A DNA stretch of 64,000 bases from Rhodococcus sp. P-2 (GCF_016598535.1 NZ_CP066779.1:2604001-2668000); one strand, 5' to 3'; counted from the stretch's first letter, positions 27,713 to 38,126 are shown. Made by a program: numbers and translations. The notes: generated by a model from the sequence alone, not told the origin.

Positions 27713-29110
27713 ATGACGGATATGTTGGACGCTGCCCGCGCCGCCGATCAGTTCGCGAACATCCGCGCTGCCCTCGACGACGCACTCGTCGAGGACCCCG
27801 AGACCGGCCGCTACCAGGTGCGGCGCAGCGTATTCACGGACGAGCAACTGTTCGACCTCGAGATGACCCACATCTTCGAGGGCAATTGGATCTACCTCGC
27901 GCACGAGAGTCAGATCCCGAACGTCGGCGACTACTTCACCACCTACATGGGCCGCCAGCCCATCGTCATCACCCGCAACAAGGACGGCGAGTTGGGCGCG
28001 CTGATCAACGCGTGCAGCCACCGCGGCGCGATGCTCTGCCGCCGCAAGACCGACAACCGAACCACCTTCACGTGCCCGTTCCACGGCTGGACATTCAACA
28101 ACAGCGGAAAGCTCCTCAAGGCCAAGGACGCTCGCACCGGCGGCTACCCGGAGCAGTTCAACAAGGACGGCTCACACGACCTGACCAAGGTGGCGCGGTT
28201 CGAGAACTATCGCGGCTTCCTCTTCGGCAGCCTCAACCCCGACGTGCTGCCGCTCGAAGAGCACCTCGGTGACACCACCAAGGTCATCGACATGATCGTC
28301 GATCAGTCACCTGACGGTCTCGAAGTTCTGCGCGGCGCTTCCACCTACACCTACGACGGCAACTGGAAGCTGCAGACCGAGAACGGTGCCGACGGCTATC
28401 ACGTGTCGTCGACGCACTGGAACTACGCCGCGACAACCGCTCGCCGAACCGCCGGTGAGTCGTCCAACGAGACCAAAGCCATGGATGCCGGGACCTGGGG
28501 CAAGCAGGGCGGCGGTTACTTCTCCTACGACTACGGCCATCTCCTGCTCTGGATGTGGTGGGGCAATCCCGAGGACCGTCCCCTTTTCGAGCGCAAAGCA
28601 GAGCTGGAAGCCCAGTTCGGTTCCAAGAAAGCCGAATTCATGGTCGGTGCGTCGAGGAACCTCTGCCTGTACCCGAACGTCTACCTCATGGATCAGTTCA
28701 GCAGCCAGATCCGGCACTTCCGTCCGATCTCCGTCGACCAGACGGAGGTCACTATTTACTGCATCGCCCCTAAGGGAGAGAGCGCCGACGCTCGCAGCAA
28801 CCGCATCCGCCAGTACGAGGACTTCTTCAATGCCAGCGGTATGGCCACCCCGGACGATCTCGAAGAGTTCCGTTCCTGCCAGAAGACGTACCAGGCGGCC
28901 GGCGCGCCGTGGAACGATCTCAGCCGTGGTGTCACACACCAGATTCCCGGTCCGAACGAGGTCGCGAAGGATCTCGGCATGAATCGCGTGCTCTCGAGCG
29001 GAGCCAAGACCGAGGACGAGGGCTTGTATCCCATTCAGCACGGATACTGGCGCGACGCAATGCTCGCAGCAGTCGACGCCGAGCAAGCAGCTTCCACCCG
29101 GACGATCTGA
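27713..29110 (+). CDS. benA: benzoate 1,2-dioxygenase, large (alpha) subunit
   Basis: A 465-residue Rieske oxygenase alpha subunit that, with BenB and BenC, adds O2 to benzoate to give the cis-diol carboxylate. The [2Fe-2S] Rieske residues are Cys101, His103, Cys121 and His124, and the mononuclear iron is bound by His230 and His235 plus a later Asp. The start at ATG 27713 follows GGAGGA at a good distance; the open frame before it covers the promoter. It is the first gene of benABCDK, with benB 11 bases downstream. Confidence 0.95.
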   Translation: MTDMLDAARAADQFANIRAALDDALVEDPETGRYQVRRSVFTDEQLFDLEMTHIFEGNWIYLAHESQIPNVGDYFTTYMGRQPIVITRNKDGELGALINACSHRGAMLCRRKTDNRTTFTCPFHGWTFNNSGKLLKAKDARTGGYPEQFNKDGSHDLTKVARFENYRGFLFGSLNPDVLPLEEHLGDTTKVIDMIVDQSPDGLEVLRGASTYTYDGNWKLQTENGADGYHVSSTHWNYAATTARRTAGESSNETKAMDAGTWGKQGGGYFSYDYGHLLLWMWWGNPEDRPLFERKAELEAQFGSKKAEFMVGASRNLCLYPNVYLMDQFSSQIRHFRPISVDQTEVTIYCIAPKGESADARSNRIRQYEDFFNASGMATPDDLEEFRSCQKTYQAAGAPWNDLSRGVTHQIPGPNEVAKDLGMNRVLSSGAKTEDEGLYPIQHGYWRDAMLAAVDAEQAASTRTI

Positions 29111-29121
29111 GGACGACCACC

Positions 29122-29631
29122 ATGACTGTCACCATCACCAATGCCGTTGCCCTCGAAACAGTGCAGCAGTTTCTCTACCGTGAGGCTCGCTATCTGGACG
29201 ATCGTGAGTTCGAGAAGTGGATCGAGTGCTACCACCCCGATTCCGAGTACTGGATGCCCGCGTGGGCTGACGACGGCGAACTGACCACGGACCCGCACGC
29301 GGAGATCTCCCTCATCTACTACCCTAATCGTGGCGGTATCGAAGACCGCGTGTTCCGCATCAGAACGGACCGTTCCAGCGCGACAAGTCTTCCCGAGCCC
29401 CGCACCGGCCACAACATCACCAACGTGGAAGTGGTCGAAGAGCGCGGCTCCGTGGTCGACGTCCGCTTCAACTGGTTCACGCTGTACTTCCGTTACAACA
29501 CCGTCGACACCTACTTCGGCACCTCGCATTACACGATCGATTTCTCGGGCGAGCAGCCGTTGATCATGAAGAAGAAGGTAGTCCTCAAGAACGACTACAT
29601 CCATCACGTGGTCGACATCTACCACTTCTGA
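29122..29631 (+). CDS. benB: benzoate 1,2-dioxygenase, small (beta) subunit
   Basis: A 169-residue NTF2-like beta subunit of a ring-hydroxylating dioxygenase. The REARYLDDREFEKWIECY stretch and the NTxDTYFGTSHYTID-type end region are standard for benzoate/toluate enzymes. It is structural and packs with BenA. ATG at 29122 is preceded by GAGGA. It lies 11 bases after benA and 31 bases before benC. Confidence 0.95.
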   Translation: MTVTITNAVALETVQQFLYREARYLDDREFEKWIECYHPDSEYWMPAWADDGELTTDPHAEISLIYYPNRGGIEDRVFRIRTDRSSATSLPEPRTGHNITNVEVVEERGSVVDVRFNWFTLYFRYNTVDTYFGTSHYTIDFSGEQPLIMKKKVVLKNDYIHHVVDIYHF

Positions 29632-29662
29632 CACGACTTCCCTTCGAATCGAGCTGTTTCCC

Positions 29663-31216
29663 ATGACTATTCAAGCTGCGCCGACATTTCAGGTAGCCCT
29701 GAGTTTCGAAGACGGCATCACCCGCTTCGTCGAATGCAACACCGACGAGACCGTCGCGGACGCGTCGTACCGTGCACGAATCAACATTCCGCTCGACTGC
29801 CGCGACGGAGCCTGCGGTACCTGCAAATCGCTGTGCGAGTCAGGAACTTTCGACGCCGGCGACTACATCGACGAAGCACTCACCGAGGACGAGGCCGAGC
29901 AGGGATTCTGTCTGCCGTGCCAGATGGTGCCGGAATCGGATCTCGTGCTGCAGATTCCCACCACGTCTGCGGTTGCCAAGACCGCTGCCGGTTCGTACAC
30001 GTCCACGATCACCGAGATCGTCCGTCATTCGGATTCGACGGTGGGTTTCACCGTCTCGGTCGACAACCGCGCAGATCTGGTCTTCCTCCCCGGCCAGTAC
30101 GTGAACATCCTCGTTCCCGGAACCGAAGCGACGCGGTCGTACTCGTTCAGCACCGGTCCCGAGGTCGAGTCGGCGTCGTTCCTGGTCAAGATCACCCCCG
30201 GTGGGCTGATGTCCGACTATCTCAGTCAGCGGGCGCAGGTAGGTGACACTCTCGAACTGACCGGACCGATGGGTAGCTTCTTCCTGCGGGCAGGTCAACG
30301 GCGAGCCCTACTGCTTGCCGGCGGAACCGGCTTGGCCCCGCTGCTCTCCATACTGGAGAAGATGCGTACCGAAAGCTCGACTCGGCCCGTTCATCTGGTC
30401 TACGGCGTCAGCTCCGACACCGATCTCGTCGAGCTCGACAAACTGCATGACCACGCGCAGTCCCTACCCCAATTCACCTTCGACTACTGCGTATCCGATC
30501 CCGACAGCACAGCACCCAACAAAGGCTATGTCACCGGCTTGATCGAGGCCTCTCACCTCGACGACGGCAACGTCGACGTCTACCTGTGCGGCCCGCCGCC
30601 CATGGTCGAAGCAGTACGCCGGCACTTCAAGGAAGTCTCGATCACACCCACGAACTTCTACTTCGAGAAGTTCAACAACGCGGCAGCACCGGCTGATTCA
30701 CCGGCAACCTCGACCGAAGAATCTGCAGCCGGCACGTACGAGATCGGTGAAGAACACCTGCCGGTCGCGGAGTCGGATGCCCAGTTCGACGCCCGGATGG
30801 CACTTGAACTCGGAGCAATGGAACTCACGATCGGTCGCCTCACTTCGGCACAGTTGACGGAGTACCGCATTCTGGCGGAGAACTCGGCTGCTTCGATCGA
30901 CCGTGATCGTTTCACGGACGCACCGGCATTCACCGAAACCAATGCTCTGTTCCACGACTTTCTCTTCCGCTGCACCGGCAACGAAGTACTGCTGCAGGCA
31001 TACCACCGCCTCGAGGTCACGCAGTTGATGAACCGTGTGCTCCGCACCGCCGATTGGGTGGACGAGCATGTCGCGGAGGATCACTCGAGGATCGTGCGCG
31101 CATTCGAGCAGAATGATCGCGTTGCGGCACGCGAGCTGATCGTCCAGCACAGCGAACACGCAAAGTCGACGATGCGCCGAGCCATCACCGACGCTCGGGA
31201 ACGTGTGGCGTCGTGA
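29663..31216 (+). CDS. benC: benzoate dioxygenase reductase BenC with extra C-terminal FCD-like domain
   Basis: A 517-residue protein, about 170 residues longer than usual BenC (near 340). Residues 1-100 form a plant-type ferredoxin ([2Fe-2S] Cys46, Cys51, Cys54, Cys86). Residues 105-336 form the FAD (RSYSFST) and NADH (LAGGTGLAPL, YLCGPPPMVEAV) reductase. After an acidic Ala/Ser-rich linker (about 337-375), residues 378-512 are helical and resemble the FCD ligand domain of GntR-type regulators: NALFHDFLFRCTGN, EDHSRIVRAFEQND and VQHSEH carry the His pattern of its metal site. No winged helix accompanies it. The electron-transfer role is firm; the extra domain's role is unknown. Confidence 0.9.
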   Translation: MTIQAAPTFQVALSFEDGITRFVECNTDETVADASYRARINIPLDCRDGACGTCKSLCESGTFDAGDYIDEALTEDEAEQGFCLPCQMVPESDLVLQIPTTSAVAKTAAGSYTSTITEIVRHSDSTVGFTVSVDNRADLVFLPGQYVNILVPGTEATRSYSFSTGPEVESASFLVKITPGGLMSDYLSQRAQVGDTLELTGPMGSFFLRAGQRRALLLAGGTGLAPLLSILEKMRTESSTRPVHLVYGVSSDTDLVELDKLHDHAQSLPQFTFDYCVSDPDSTAPNKGYVTGLIEASHLDDGNVDVYLCGPPPMVEAVRRHFKEVSITPTNFYFEKFNNAAAPADSPATSTEESAAGTYEIGEEHLPVAESDAQFDARMALELGAMELTIGRLTSAQLTEYRILAENSAASIDRDRFTDAPAFTETNALFHDFLFRCTGNEVLLQAYHRLEVTQLMNRVLRTADWVDEHVAEDHSRIVRAFEQNDRVAARELIVQHSEHAKSTMRRAITDARERVAS

Positions 31217-31995
31217 GCACCCGATTCTTCGCCGGACGGTTCGACGACCGCGTGGTGGTCGTCACCGGAGCGGCTCAGGGGATCGGGCGCAGCGTAGCCG
31301 AAAGAATTTCCGCCGAAGGAGGTTCCGTCGCACTGGTGGACCGGGCAGAACTGGTCCACGACATAGCGATACCGTTGAAACGATCCCATTCGGTGACGGC
31401 GGACCTCGAGACGTTCGAAGGAGCCCAACACGCAATAGATTCCGCGTTGGAGCACTTCGGGCGCATCGACGTCCTGGTCAACAATGTCGGCGGGACCATC
31501 TGGGCCAAACCCTACGAGCACTACACGCCGGAGCAGATTCAATCAGAGGTCACACGATCGCTGTTCCCCACTCTGTGGACGTGTCGAGCGGTACTGCCCC
31601 ATCTGATCGAGCAGGCGAGCGGCACCATCGTCAACGTCTCCTCGGTCGCCACCCGCGGCGTCAACCGTGTTCCTTACGCGGCGGCCAAGGGCGGAGTCAG
31701 CGCGATCACCGCGGCCTTGGCAATGGAGGTCGCGCAACACGGAATACGGGTTGTAGCAACCGCTCCCGGCGGAACCGAGGCGCCACCACGCGTCGTGGCA
31801 CGCGGACCGGGCGCCGAGACCGACGAGGAGAAAGCCTGGTACCAGCAGATCGTCGACCAGACCGTCGACTCGTCGCTGCTCAAGCGTTACGGCACCCTGG
31901 ACGAACAGGCTGCCGCCATCACTTTCCTTGCCTCCGAAGAGGCTTCGTATGTCACCGGAACGGTCCTTCCCGTTGCCGGTGGCGACCTCGGCTGA
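31213..31995 (+). CDS. benD: benzoate cis-diol (1,2-dihydroxycyclohexadiene-1-carboxylate) dehydrogenase
   Basis: A 260-residue classical SDR that oxidises and decarboxylates the benzoate diol to catechol with NAD. The glycine motif TGAAQGIG (about residues 18-25), the NNVGG stretch (about 89-93), Ser in NVSSVA and YAAAKGG carrying the Tyr/Lys pair are all present. The GTG start overlaps the benC stop, so translation is coupled. Its product is the catechol used by catABC, encoded on the other strand nearby. Confidence 0.93.
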   Translation: MSTRFFAGRFDDRVVVVTGAAQGIGRSVAERISAEGGSVALVDRAELVHDIAIPLKRSHSVTADLETFEGAQHAIDSALEHFGRIDVLVNNVGGTIWAKPYEHYTPEQIQSEVTRSLFPTLWTCRAVLPHLIEQASGTIVNVSSVATRGVNRVPYAAAKGGVSAITAALAMEVAQHGIRVVATAPGGTEAPPRVVARGPGAETDEEKAWYQQIVDQTVDSSLLKRYGTLDEQAAAITFLASEEASYVTGTVLPVAGGDLG

Positions 31996-32039
31996 ATCCA
32001 GCCTCCCCCGATTCCTGATCTCTCGAACGGAGATTCGCC

Positions 32040-33425
32040 ATGTCCTCGATCGATCGTGGTTCCTGGGCCAGTGCCCGCCATCGCTCGTCAGTGTTGTGGG
32101 TGGTCACCATCGCCGCCATTGCCATTCTGTTCGACGGATACGACCTGGTCGTGTACGGCACGATCCTGCCGGTCCTCATGGACGACCCCGGCCATATCGG
32201 CACCTTGACCGCATCTCAGGCGGGCGCATTGGGTTCGTACGCCCTCGTCGGAGTGATGGTGGGCGCGCTGACGTGTGGAGCGATCGGTGATCACTTCGGT
32301 CGCCGAAAGATGATGCTGATCAACATCATCTGGTTCTCTGTCGGAATGGCACTGGCAGCGTTCGCCACCAGCATCACCACCTTCGGTCTGCTGCGGTTCT
32401 TCACCGGCATCGGGGTGGGTGGACTTGTCGCCACCGCCGGAGCCATGATTGCCGAGTTCGCACCGCCGGGACGCCGCAATCTGTTCAACGCCATCGTCTA
32501 CAGCGGTGTCCCGGCCGGTGGCGTCATGGCTTCCGTCCTGGCGATCGTTCTCCGCGATTCCATCGGATGGCGCGGACTGTTCCTCATCGGCGCTCTGCCA
32601 TTGATCTTCCTGTTTCCCCTTGCCTGGTTCAAACTGCCCGAGTCTCCCGCTTGGCTTCTTGCTCGCGGACGTGTCGAGGAAGCTCGCGCCATTTCCTCGC
32701 GAACAGGAATTCCGTTGCCTGTCAGTGCAGATCGACCCAACGACGCCGTAGCCGAGAAGGTCGGGTTCCGAGCGTTGGCGAGCAGACAATATGTCTGGGG
32801 CACCGCGCTTCTCGGCCTCATGAGCTTCGCCGGCCTCCTGCTGACCTACGGACTCAACACCTGGCTGCCCAAGATCATGGAAAATGCAGGTTACAACGCG
32901 AAGGGTTCCCTCTCGTTCCTGCTGGTACTCAACGGCGGCGCCATCATCGGCGGACTTCTCGCCTCCAAGATCGCGGACGTCACCGGTCCGCAGCGCGTTG
33001 TCGCCACCACCTTCGGCCTGGCTGCACTTGCCCTGCTCCTGTTCACTTTCGGATTCCCACTTCCCGTGCTCCTTGCCTCTGTTGCCATCGCCGGTGTCGG
33101 CACCATCGGTACTCAGGTCCTGATCTACGGATTCGTGTCCAACTACTACTCGACGGCCGCTCGGGCCGCAGGTGTCGCGTGGTGCGCCGGCTTCGGACGT
33201 CTGGGCGGAATATTCGGGCCACTGATCGGAGGAAGTCTGATCAGCGCGGGGATCAGCTCGGAATCGGCGTTCTACGTCTTCGCCGGCATCGCGGTGCTGG
33301 GCGCCATCGTCACCTTCTTCGTGCCGAAGCAGGCTCCCGACCCTGGCGCCGCTGCACTTCGAACCGATGACGACCGTGCCGAAAAGGAAACCCGTGGTGA
33401 GCCCGGCGTTACGGTAGTCGGGTGA
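32040..33425 (+). CDS. benK: benzoate transporter, MFS aromatic acid:H+ symporter type
   Basis: A 461-residue permease of the AAHS family with 12 predicted membrane helices. The family marks DGYDLVVYG in helix 1 (about residues 29-37) and GDHFGRRKMM in loop 2-3 (about residues 82-91) are both present; the Asp residues of the first motif are needed for transport in PcaK. It lies between benD (44-base gap) and the large regulator gene, whose GTG overlaps its stop. It would bring benzoate into the cell. Confidence 0.92.
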   Translation: MSSIDRGSWASARHRSSVLWVVTIAAIAILFDGYDLVVYGTILPVLMDDPGHIGTLTASQAGALGSYALVGVMVGALTCGAIGDHFGRRKMMLINIIWFSVGMALAAFATSITTFGLLRFFTGIGVGGLVATAGAMIAEFAPPGRRNLFNAIVYSGVPAGGVMASVLAIVLRDSIGWRGLFLIGALPLIFLFPLAWFKLPESPAWLLARGRVEEARAISSRTGIPLPVSADRPNDAVAEKVGFRALASRQYVWGTALLGLMSFAGLLLTYGLNTWLPKIMENAGYNAKGSLSFLLVLNGGAIIGGLLASKIADVTGPQRVVATTFGLAALALLLFTFGFPLPVLLASVAIAGVGTIGTQVLIYGFVSNYYSTAARAAGVAWCAGFGRLGGIFGPLIGGSLISAGISSESAFYVFAGIAVLGAIVTFFVPKQAPDPGAAALRTDDDRAEKETRGEPGVTVVG

Positions 33426-36124
33426 CACTTCGTGACCTGCTGCTCGGCCGAGAACGCGAGCTTGCCGTTCTCGGCCGAGGCTTGGCCGCGGCGGAGGCAG
33501 GAGTACCGACTCTCGTGCTGGTCGAGGGCGATGCCGGCAGTGGTAAGTCCACTCTCGTCGACCGGTTCGCCGAAATCTCTTCCGCCCACACGCTCCGCCG
33601 CGCCCGTGGGCTGGAGTGGGAGTCGAACACCGACTTCGGGGTGATCGGACAACTACTCGAACGTCCGGTTTCGAATTCGGACCCGGTAGCCGTAGCGCAC
33701 GAGATCATCGACGCGGCGGCACAACTGACCATCGTCGTCGTCGACGACGCCCATCACAGTGACGTCAGCTCGCTTCAGGCAATCACCTCAGCCCTTCATC
33801 GAGGCCGAACGGCCCCACTGTTGTTCGTCCTCGTCACCGAGGAAACGCCGTTCCTGGGCGAGGAGGTCAGGAAGATTCTCGACCTGCACCGGTCGGCGCG
33901 ATTGCACATCAGCCCGCTCGACGCTTCCGTCATCATCGACATCGCACGGATGCGAAACGGAATCGACCTCAGTTCCGGCGTCGCGCTTCAACTTCAGGGT
34001 TTCACCGCCGGCAACACACTCGACGTCGTCTCGCTTCTCGACGAGCTGCCACCGACCTATTGGACCCGATGGCACCGAACCTTGCCGGTCCCTCGCCATC
34101 GATCAGTGTCGATCGCCGCCGCTCTCTCGGCATGTCCAACTGGAGCACGAACGTTGATCGAAGCAGCAGCAGTTCTCGGACGCAGCACGACGTTGTCACA
34201 TCTTGCCCAGTTGGCCGAAATCGACGACGTGGTCGGTGCCTTGGACAGCGCCTTCGCCACCGGTCTCCTCACCGTCCACGAGCAACGGGGCAGCACCGAG
34301 GTGTCACTGAGCGGCCCGATGGTCACGGCGGCAGTACTCGCGGCCTTGGGACCAGCGCACTTGCATCGACTGCACATCCGCGCAGCCGACATCGCGTGGG
34401 GAGAAGGCGAACGACTTTTCCACCTTGCTGCTGCCAGTACCACCCACGACGAGGGCCTCGCCGCCGAACTGGTTGCGTACGCGGCACTACGAGCATCCGA
34501 GGGCGCGTGGTCGGAGGTCGCCGACGCCATGGTCACGGCCAGCCGTCTCACCACGGCCCGAGCCGAACACGAAGACCGACTGCTCCGCGGAGTCGACGCA
34601 CTTACCGGATCGGGCGACATCCCCCGGGCAATGGTCTTCGCGCCGGAGATAGAAAGCATTTCGCGCGGGCCTCTGCGCGACGCCGTCCTCGGCTACCTCG
34701 CCATTCATCGAGGGCGTCCGACCGAGGCTGCAGATCTGCTGACCAGAGCGTGGGACAACTGCAGTGCCGATCGTGAACCAGGCACCGCTGCGATGATCGC
34801 TCAACGAATGGTCTTGCATTCTCTGGCTCGACTCGATGGCACAGCTCTCGTCGAGTGGGTGGACCGCGCAGTCGAATTGGTGGGCCCTTCGGATCCCGCA
34901 GCAGTGGAGTCCGAGGCGATCAAGGGTCTCGGACTCGGCGCCACCGGAAGGACCGTCGACGCACTCGCGGCATACGACGAACTGTCCGATCGCGTTCGTC
35001 CTGGAGCCCAAGCACAACGCTTCCAGATGGGACGCGGATGGCTCGAGCTTGCGTTGGATCACCCGGAGTCCGCCAGACGCGACCTCGAAAGCGCGGTGTC
35101 AACGGAGTTTTCCAGTGGTTCGGCGCGAATCTCACTGTGGGCACAAGCCTGGCTCGCCCGCACTCAATTCGCGCTCGGCGCCTGGGACGAAGCGCTCTCG
35201 ACGGTCGAGGGCGCCGCGGCCGAGGTGGATCGGTTCGAGATAGAAATCATCCGACCGTTGGTCCACTGGTCGGGAGCGCAGATTCACGCTCTGCGCGGCA
35301 ACTGGGAACTGGCCCGTGACCATGTGCGACGCGCATACGCAGGCATTCACGCCTACGAGATCATGTACGTTCCTGCGCTTCTCGCCAGAGCACAGGTTGC
35401 CGAGGCAGCCGCCGACTACGCCGAAGTCCTGGTGGCACTCACTCCGCTCACCTCGAGCAAAGCACAACAATGGCTCGACGAGCCGGGCTTCTGGCCGTGG
35501 GTCGATCTCTACGCCAATGCATTGGTCATGGTCGGGCGAGTCGATGATGCCGACACCTTCCTACAAACACACGAGCAGACAGCGCGAGGTCGCGAGCACC
35601 GCTCCGCCGCGGCACGTCTCGGCTACGTTCGCGGCCGGATCCACGGAGCACGGGGTGAACTCGACTCGGCGAGAGAGGTTTTCGACGCTGCCCTGTTCAG
35701 CATCGAGACGCTGCCCCTGCCCTACGACCGAGCCCGAATCAATTTTGCCTACGGCCAGACTCTCCGCCGGGCCGGCAAACGCGCCGAGGCCGATGTCGTT
35801 CTCCGGGCCGCCCGCGAGCTTTATCACTCGTTGGGCGCCGCCACTTACGTCGAGCGCTGCGAGCGCGAACTCCGGGCAGGCGGATTGAACCTCTCGCGAA
35901 CGGAGAAGGGAATCACCGACCTGACCCCGCAGGAGCGAGCCGTCGCCGACCTTGTCGCAGCGGGCAAGTCCAACAAGGAAGCTGCCGGGGAATTATTCCT
36001 CTCCGTCAAGACTATTCAGTATCATCTCACGCGCGCGTACGCCAAGCTCGGACTGCGATCACGGAGCGAACTCGCGGCATTGTTCCGCGATCGGGGGCTT
36101 TCGGATCCGCGCCAGGAGAACTGA
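33422..36124 (+). CDS. large LuxR-family ATP-binding regulator (LAL type) of the ben cluster
   Basis: A 900-residue STAND-type regulator. An N-terminal AAA/NACHT-like ATPase carries Walker A at residues 36-43 (EGDAGSGKST) and a Walker B-like VVVDDAH near residue 104. The middle is TPR-like helical repeats (about 330-800). A LuxR HTH ends it (about 832-895; LTPQERAVADLVAAGKSNKEAA). The GTG overlaps the benK stop, placing it in the ben operon between two benzoate transporters. Such proteins are usually activators that need ATP and an effector. Control of ben genes by benzoate is inferred from position. Confidence 0.87.
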   Translation: MTLRDLLLGRERELAVLGRGLAAAEAGVPTLVLVEGDAGSGKSTLVDRFAEISSAHTLRRARGLEWESNTDFGVIGQLLERPVSNSDPVAVAHEIIDAAAQLTIVVVDDAHHSDVSSLQAITSALHRGRTAPLLFVLVTEETPFLGEEVRKILDLHRSARLHISPLDASVIIDIARMRNGIDLSSGVALQLQGFTAGNTLDVVSLLDELPPTYWTRWHRTLPVPRHRSVSIAAALSACPTGARTLIEAAAVLGRSTTLSHLAQLAEIDDVVGALDSAFATGLLTVHEQRGSTEVSLSGPMVTAAVLAALGPAHLHRLHIRAADIAWGEGERLFHLAAASTTHDEGLAAELVAYAALRASEGAWSEVADAMVTASRLTTARAEHEDRLLRGVDALTGSGDIPRAMVFAPEIESISRGPLRDAVLGYLAIHRGRPTEAADLLTRAWDNCSADREPGTAAMIAQRMVLHSLARLDGTALVEWVDRAVELVGPSDPAAVESEAIKGLGLGATGRTVDALAAYDELSDRVRPGAQAQRFQMGRGWLELALDHPESARRDLESAVSTEFSSGSARISLWAQAWLARTQFALGAWDEALSTVEGAAAEVDRFEIEIIRPLVHWSGAQIHALRGNWELARDHVRRAYAGIHAYEIMYVPALLARAQVAEAAADYAEVLVALTPLTSSKAQQWLDEPGFWPWVDLYANALVMVGRVDDADTFLQTHEQTARGREHRSAAARLGYVRGRIHGARGELDSAREVFDAALFSIETLPLPYDRARINFAYGQTLRRAGKRAEADVVLRAARELYHSLGAATYVERCERELRAGGLNLSRTEKGITDLTPQERAVADLVAAGKSNKEAAGELFLSVKTIQYHLTRAYAKLGLRSRSELAALFRDRGLSDPRQEN

Positions 36125-36128
36125 GAAC

Positions 36129-37400
36129 ATGCCGGATACTTCGACGACCGCGCCCGTTCGCGTCGTTACCGAGCCACTCCCCCAACCGCTCTACGGCCCG
36201 AAGCGGGTCTTGCGCGACTTCGGTGCAACGTCCATTGCCAACGGAGTCATCGGCATCGTCTTCTCGGCCACCGGGCCGGTAGCGGTCATTCTCGCCGCGG
36301 GATTGACGGGTGGTCTCAGTCAAGCTCAATTGGCCTCTTGGCTTTTCGGCGCCTTCTTCGTCAACGGCATTTTGACCGTCACGGCTTCCTGGCTGTACCG
36401 ACAGCCACTGGCCTTCTTCTGGACGATCCCTGGAACCGTTGTCGTCGGAGCGTCATTGGAGCATCTGCCGTGGGAGCAAGTGCTCGGCGCCTTCTTCGCG
36501 ACGGGTGTCCTGATCTTGTTGTTGGGATTGACCGGGTGGGTCACACCGATTATGGCCGCCTTACCCATGCCCATCGTAATGGCAATGGTGGCAGGCGTTT
36601 TCCTTCATTTCGGAACCGATTTGGTCGAGGCACCCGCCCACGACGCGTTGATCGCACTGCCGATGATCGCCACCTTTGTCGCTCTGAGCGTGTTCACCAA
36701 GTTGGGAAGATTCGTTCCACCCGTACTCGGCGCGTTGATCGTCGGTGTGGTCGTGATACTCGTGACTGGAAGATTCACCTCCGCCGGCAACGCTCACGAG
36801 TGGATGGCGCACCCGATGCCGACCACGCCGACCTGGTCCTGGCAGGCGATGATCGAACTGGTTGTACCGCTGGCGATCACAGTCGTCGTGGTGCAGAACG
36901 GCCAGGGAATCGCAGTCCTGCGAGCCGCCGGTCATCAGCCGCCGATCGGCACCGCGACTATTGCCTGCGGAGTGTTCTCCCTGGTGAACGCGGCGGTGGG
37001 GTGTATATCGACGTGTCTGACCGGGCCGACGAACGCATTGCTCACGGCGTCAGGAGAGCGGGCACGCCAATACACCGCCGGAATCTTCTGCGGCCTACTC
37101 GCCGTCGCCTTCGGCCTGTTCGCCCCGACGTTCGTCGCGATGATGTTGGGAACTCCGATCGCATTCATCGTCACGCTGGGTGGCCTGGCCATGCTCAAGG
37201 CCTTGCAGGGCGCCTTCGTCGCCGCATTCGGCGGGAAATTCACCTTCGGCGCTTTGATCGCGTTCCTCGTGACGATCTCCGACGTCGAACTACTCCATAT
37301 CGGAGCCGCTTTCTGGGGACTCGTGTTCGGGGTCATCGCCTCGCGGATGCTCGAGCGTGGTGACTACCCCGACCGAGTCGCGATCTCAGGTACGAGTTGA
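36129..37400 (+). CDS. benE: benzoate:H+ symporter BenE
   Basis: A 423-residue membrane protein of the BenE family with about 12 helices, unrelated to BenK in fold. It is a second benzoate uptake route in the same operon. ATG at 36129 comes four bases after the regulator stop, with AGGAGA inside the end of that gene. The open frame upstream overlaps the regulator and was discarded. The last 15 bases overlap the convergent esterase gene. Confidence 0.92.
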   Translation: MPDTSTTAPVRVVTEPLPQPLYGPKRVLRDFGATSIANGVIGIVFSATGPVAVILAAGLTGGLSQAQLASWLFGAFFVNGILTVTASWLYRQPLAFFWTIPGTVVVGASLEHLPWEQVLGAFFATGVLILLLGLTGWVTPIMAALPMPIVMAMVAGVFLHFGTDLVEAPAHDALIALPMIATFVALSVFTKLGRFVPPVLGALIVGVVVILVTGRFTSAGNAHEWMAHPMPTTPTWSWQAMIELVVPLAITVVVVQNGQGIAVLRAAGHQPPIGTATIACGVFSLVNAAVGCISTCLTGPTNALLTASGERARQYTAGIFCGLLAVAFGLFAPTFVAMMLGTPIAFIVTLGGLAMLKALQGAFVAAFGGKFTFGALIAFLVTISDVELLHIGAAFWGLVFGVIASRMLERGDYPDRVAISGTS

Positions 37401-38126
37401 ATTCGGCAACCCGTGGGCGATTTCGTCGAGGATATCGGCAACATCCTCGGGCGCGGCGAGCATGGGGGAATGTCCCGTCGTCAACGTAAAGACCCTCTCG
37501 CAAGAGTGCCGAGAGACCATCTCTCGTTGATGTGCAGGAGTGATCACGAGATCGCGAAGGGTTTCAATGTAGTAGCGAGGCACAGTCCCTTCCCGCTCCG
37601 GCGTCAGCGATACCGAACCACCGAAAACACTCATCGGTTGCGGGCGAAGTTTCGACATCGATTCACGCGCCACCTCATCTGTGCAGTCCCCGAACAAGAG
37701 CATCGGATACAACGTCAAGGCAACCTCAGGGTCGATCCCGAGTTCATCGCACGCGAAGAACAATCTCGCAGTGCTCCTGTCCTCTCGCGAACTACTCAGG
37801 CAGGATTCCCCGTCTCCGGGTAGCGTCGCGGCCAGATAGACGGCCGCAGCAACTTTCTTCGGGTGCATTTCAGTCAGTTGTGCCGTCAGTGTTCCGCCCA
37901 TCGAGTGGCCGACAAGTATCACTTCTCCAGGCAGTTGAAGCAGATCGGCCGATAGCTTGGAAAGCGTTGATTCCCAAGTTATTTCTCCATCTTTCGTCAT
38001 GTCTCGACCCAAGCCTGGTTGATCGGTGGCCAGAGCCGTGTGCCCGCGTCTCTCCAGCGCCTCGACCACATGGTCCCAGCACCAGGCTCCGTGTCCTGCG
38101 CCATGAATCAACATGAACTGCGTCAT
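37386..38126 (-). CDS. alpha/beta hydrolase, plant methylesterase-like
   Basis: A 246-residue hydrolase with the HGAGHGAWCW oxyanion segment (residues 8-17) and nucleophile Ser in GHSMGG (about residue 76), followed by a C-terminal GHSPMLAAP carrying the likely catalytic His. It resembles small esterases related to plant hydroxynitrile lyase and salicylate methylesterases. An aromatic ester substrate would fit the neighbouring benzoate genes, but this is inference. ATG at 38126 is used; the longer frame upstream has no support. It is convergent with benE with a 15-base overlap. Confidence 0.8.
   Translation of the reverse strand: MTQFMLIHGAGHGAWCWDHVVEALERRGHTALATDQPGLGRDMTKDGEITWESTLSKLSADLLQLPGEVILVGHSMGGTLTAQLTEMHPKKVAAAVYLAATLPGDGESCLSSSREDRSTARLFFACDELGIDPEVALTLYPMLLFGDCTDEVARESMSKLRPQPMSVFGGSVSLTPEREGTVPRYYIETLRDLVITPAHQREMVSRHSCERVFTLTTGHSPMLAAPEDVADILDEIAHGLPNSTRT

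Noticed and set aside
32088..33428. 446-codon antisense frame opposite benK
   Set aside because: Highly charged, low-complexity translation without domain marks; the opposite strand is a clear 12-helix permease.
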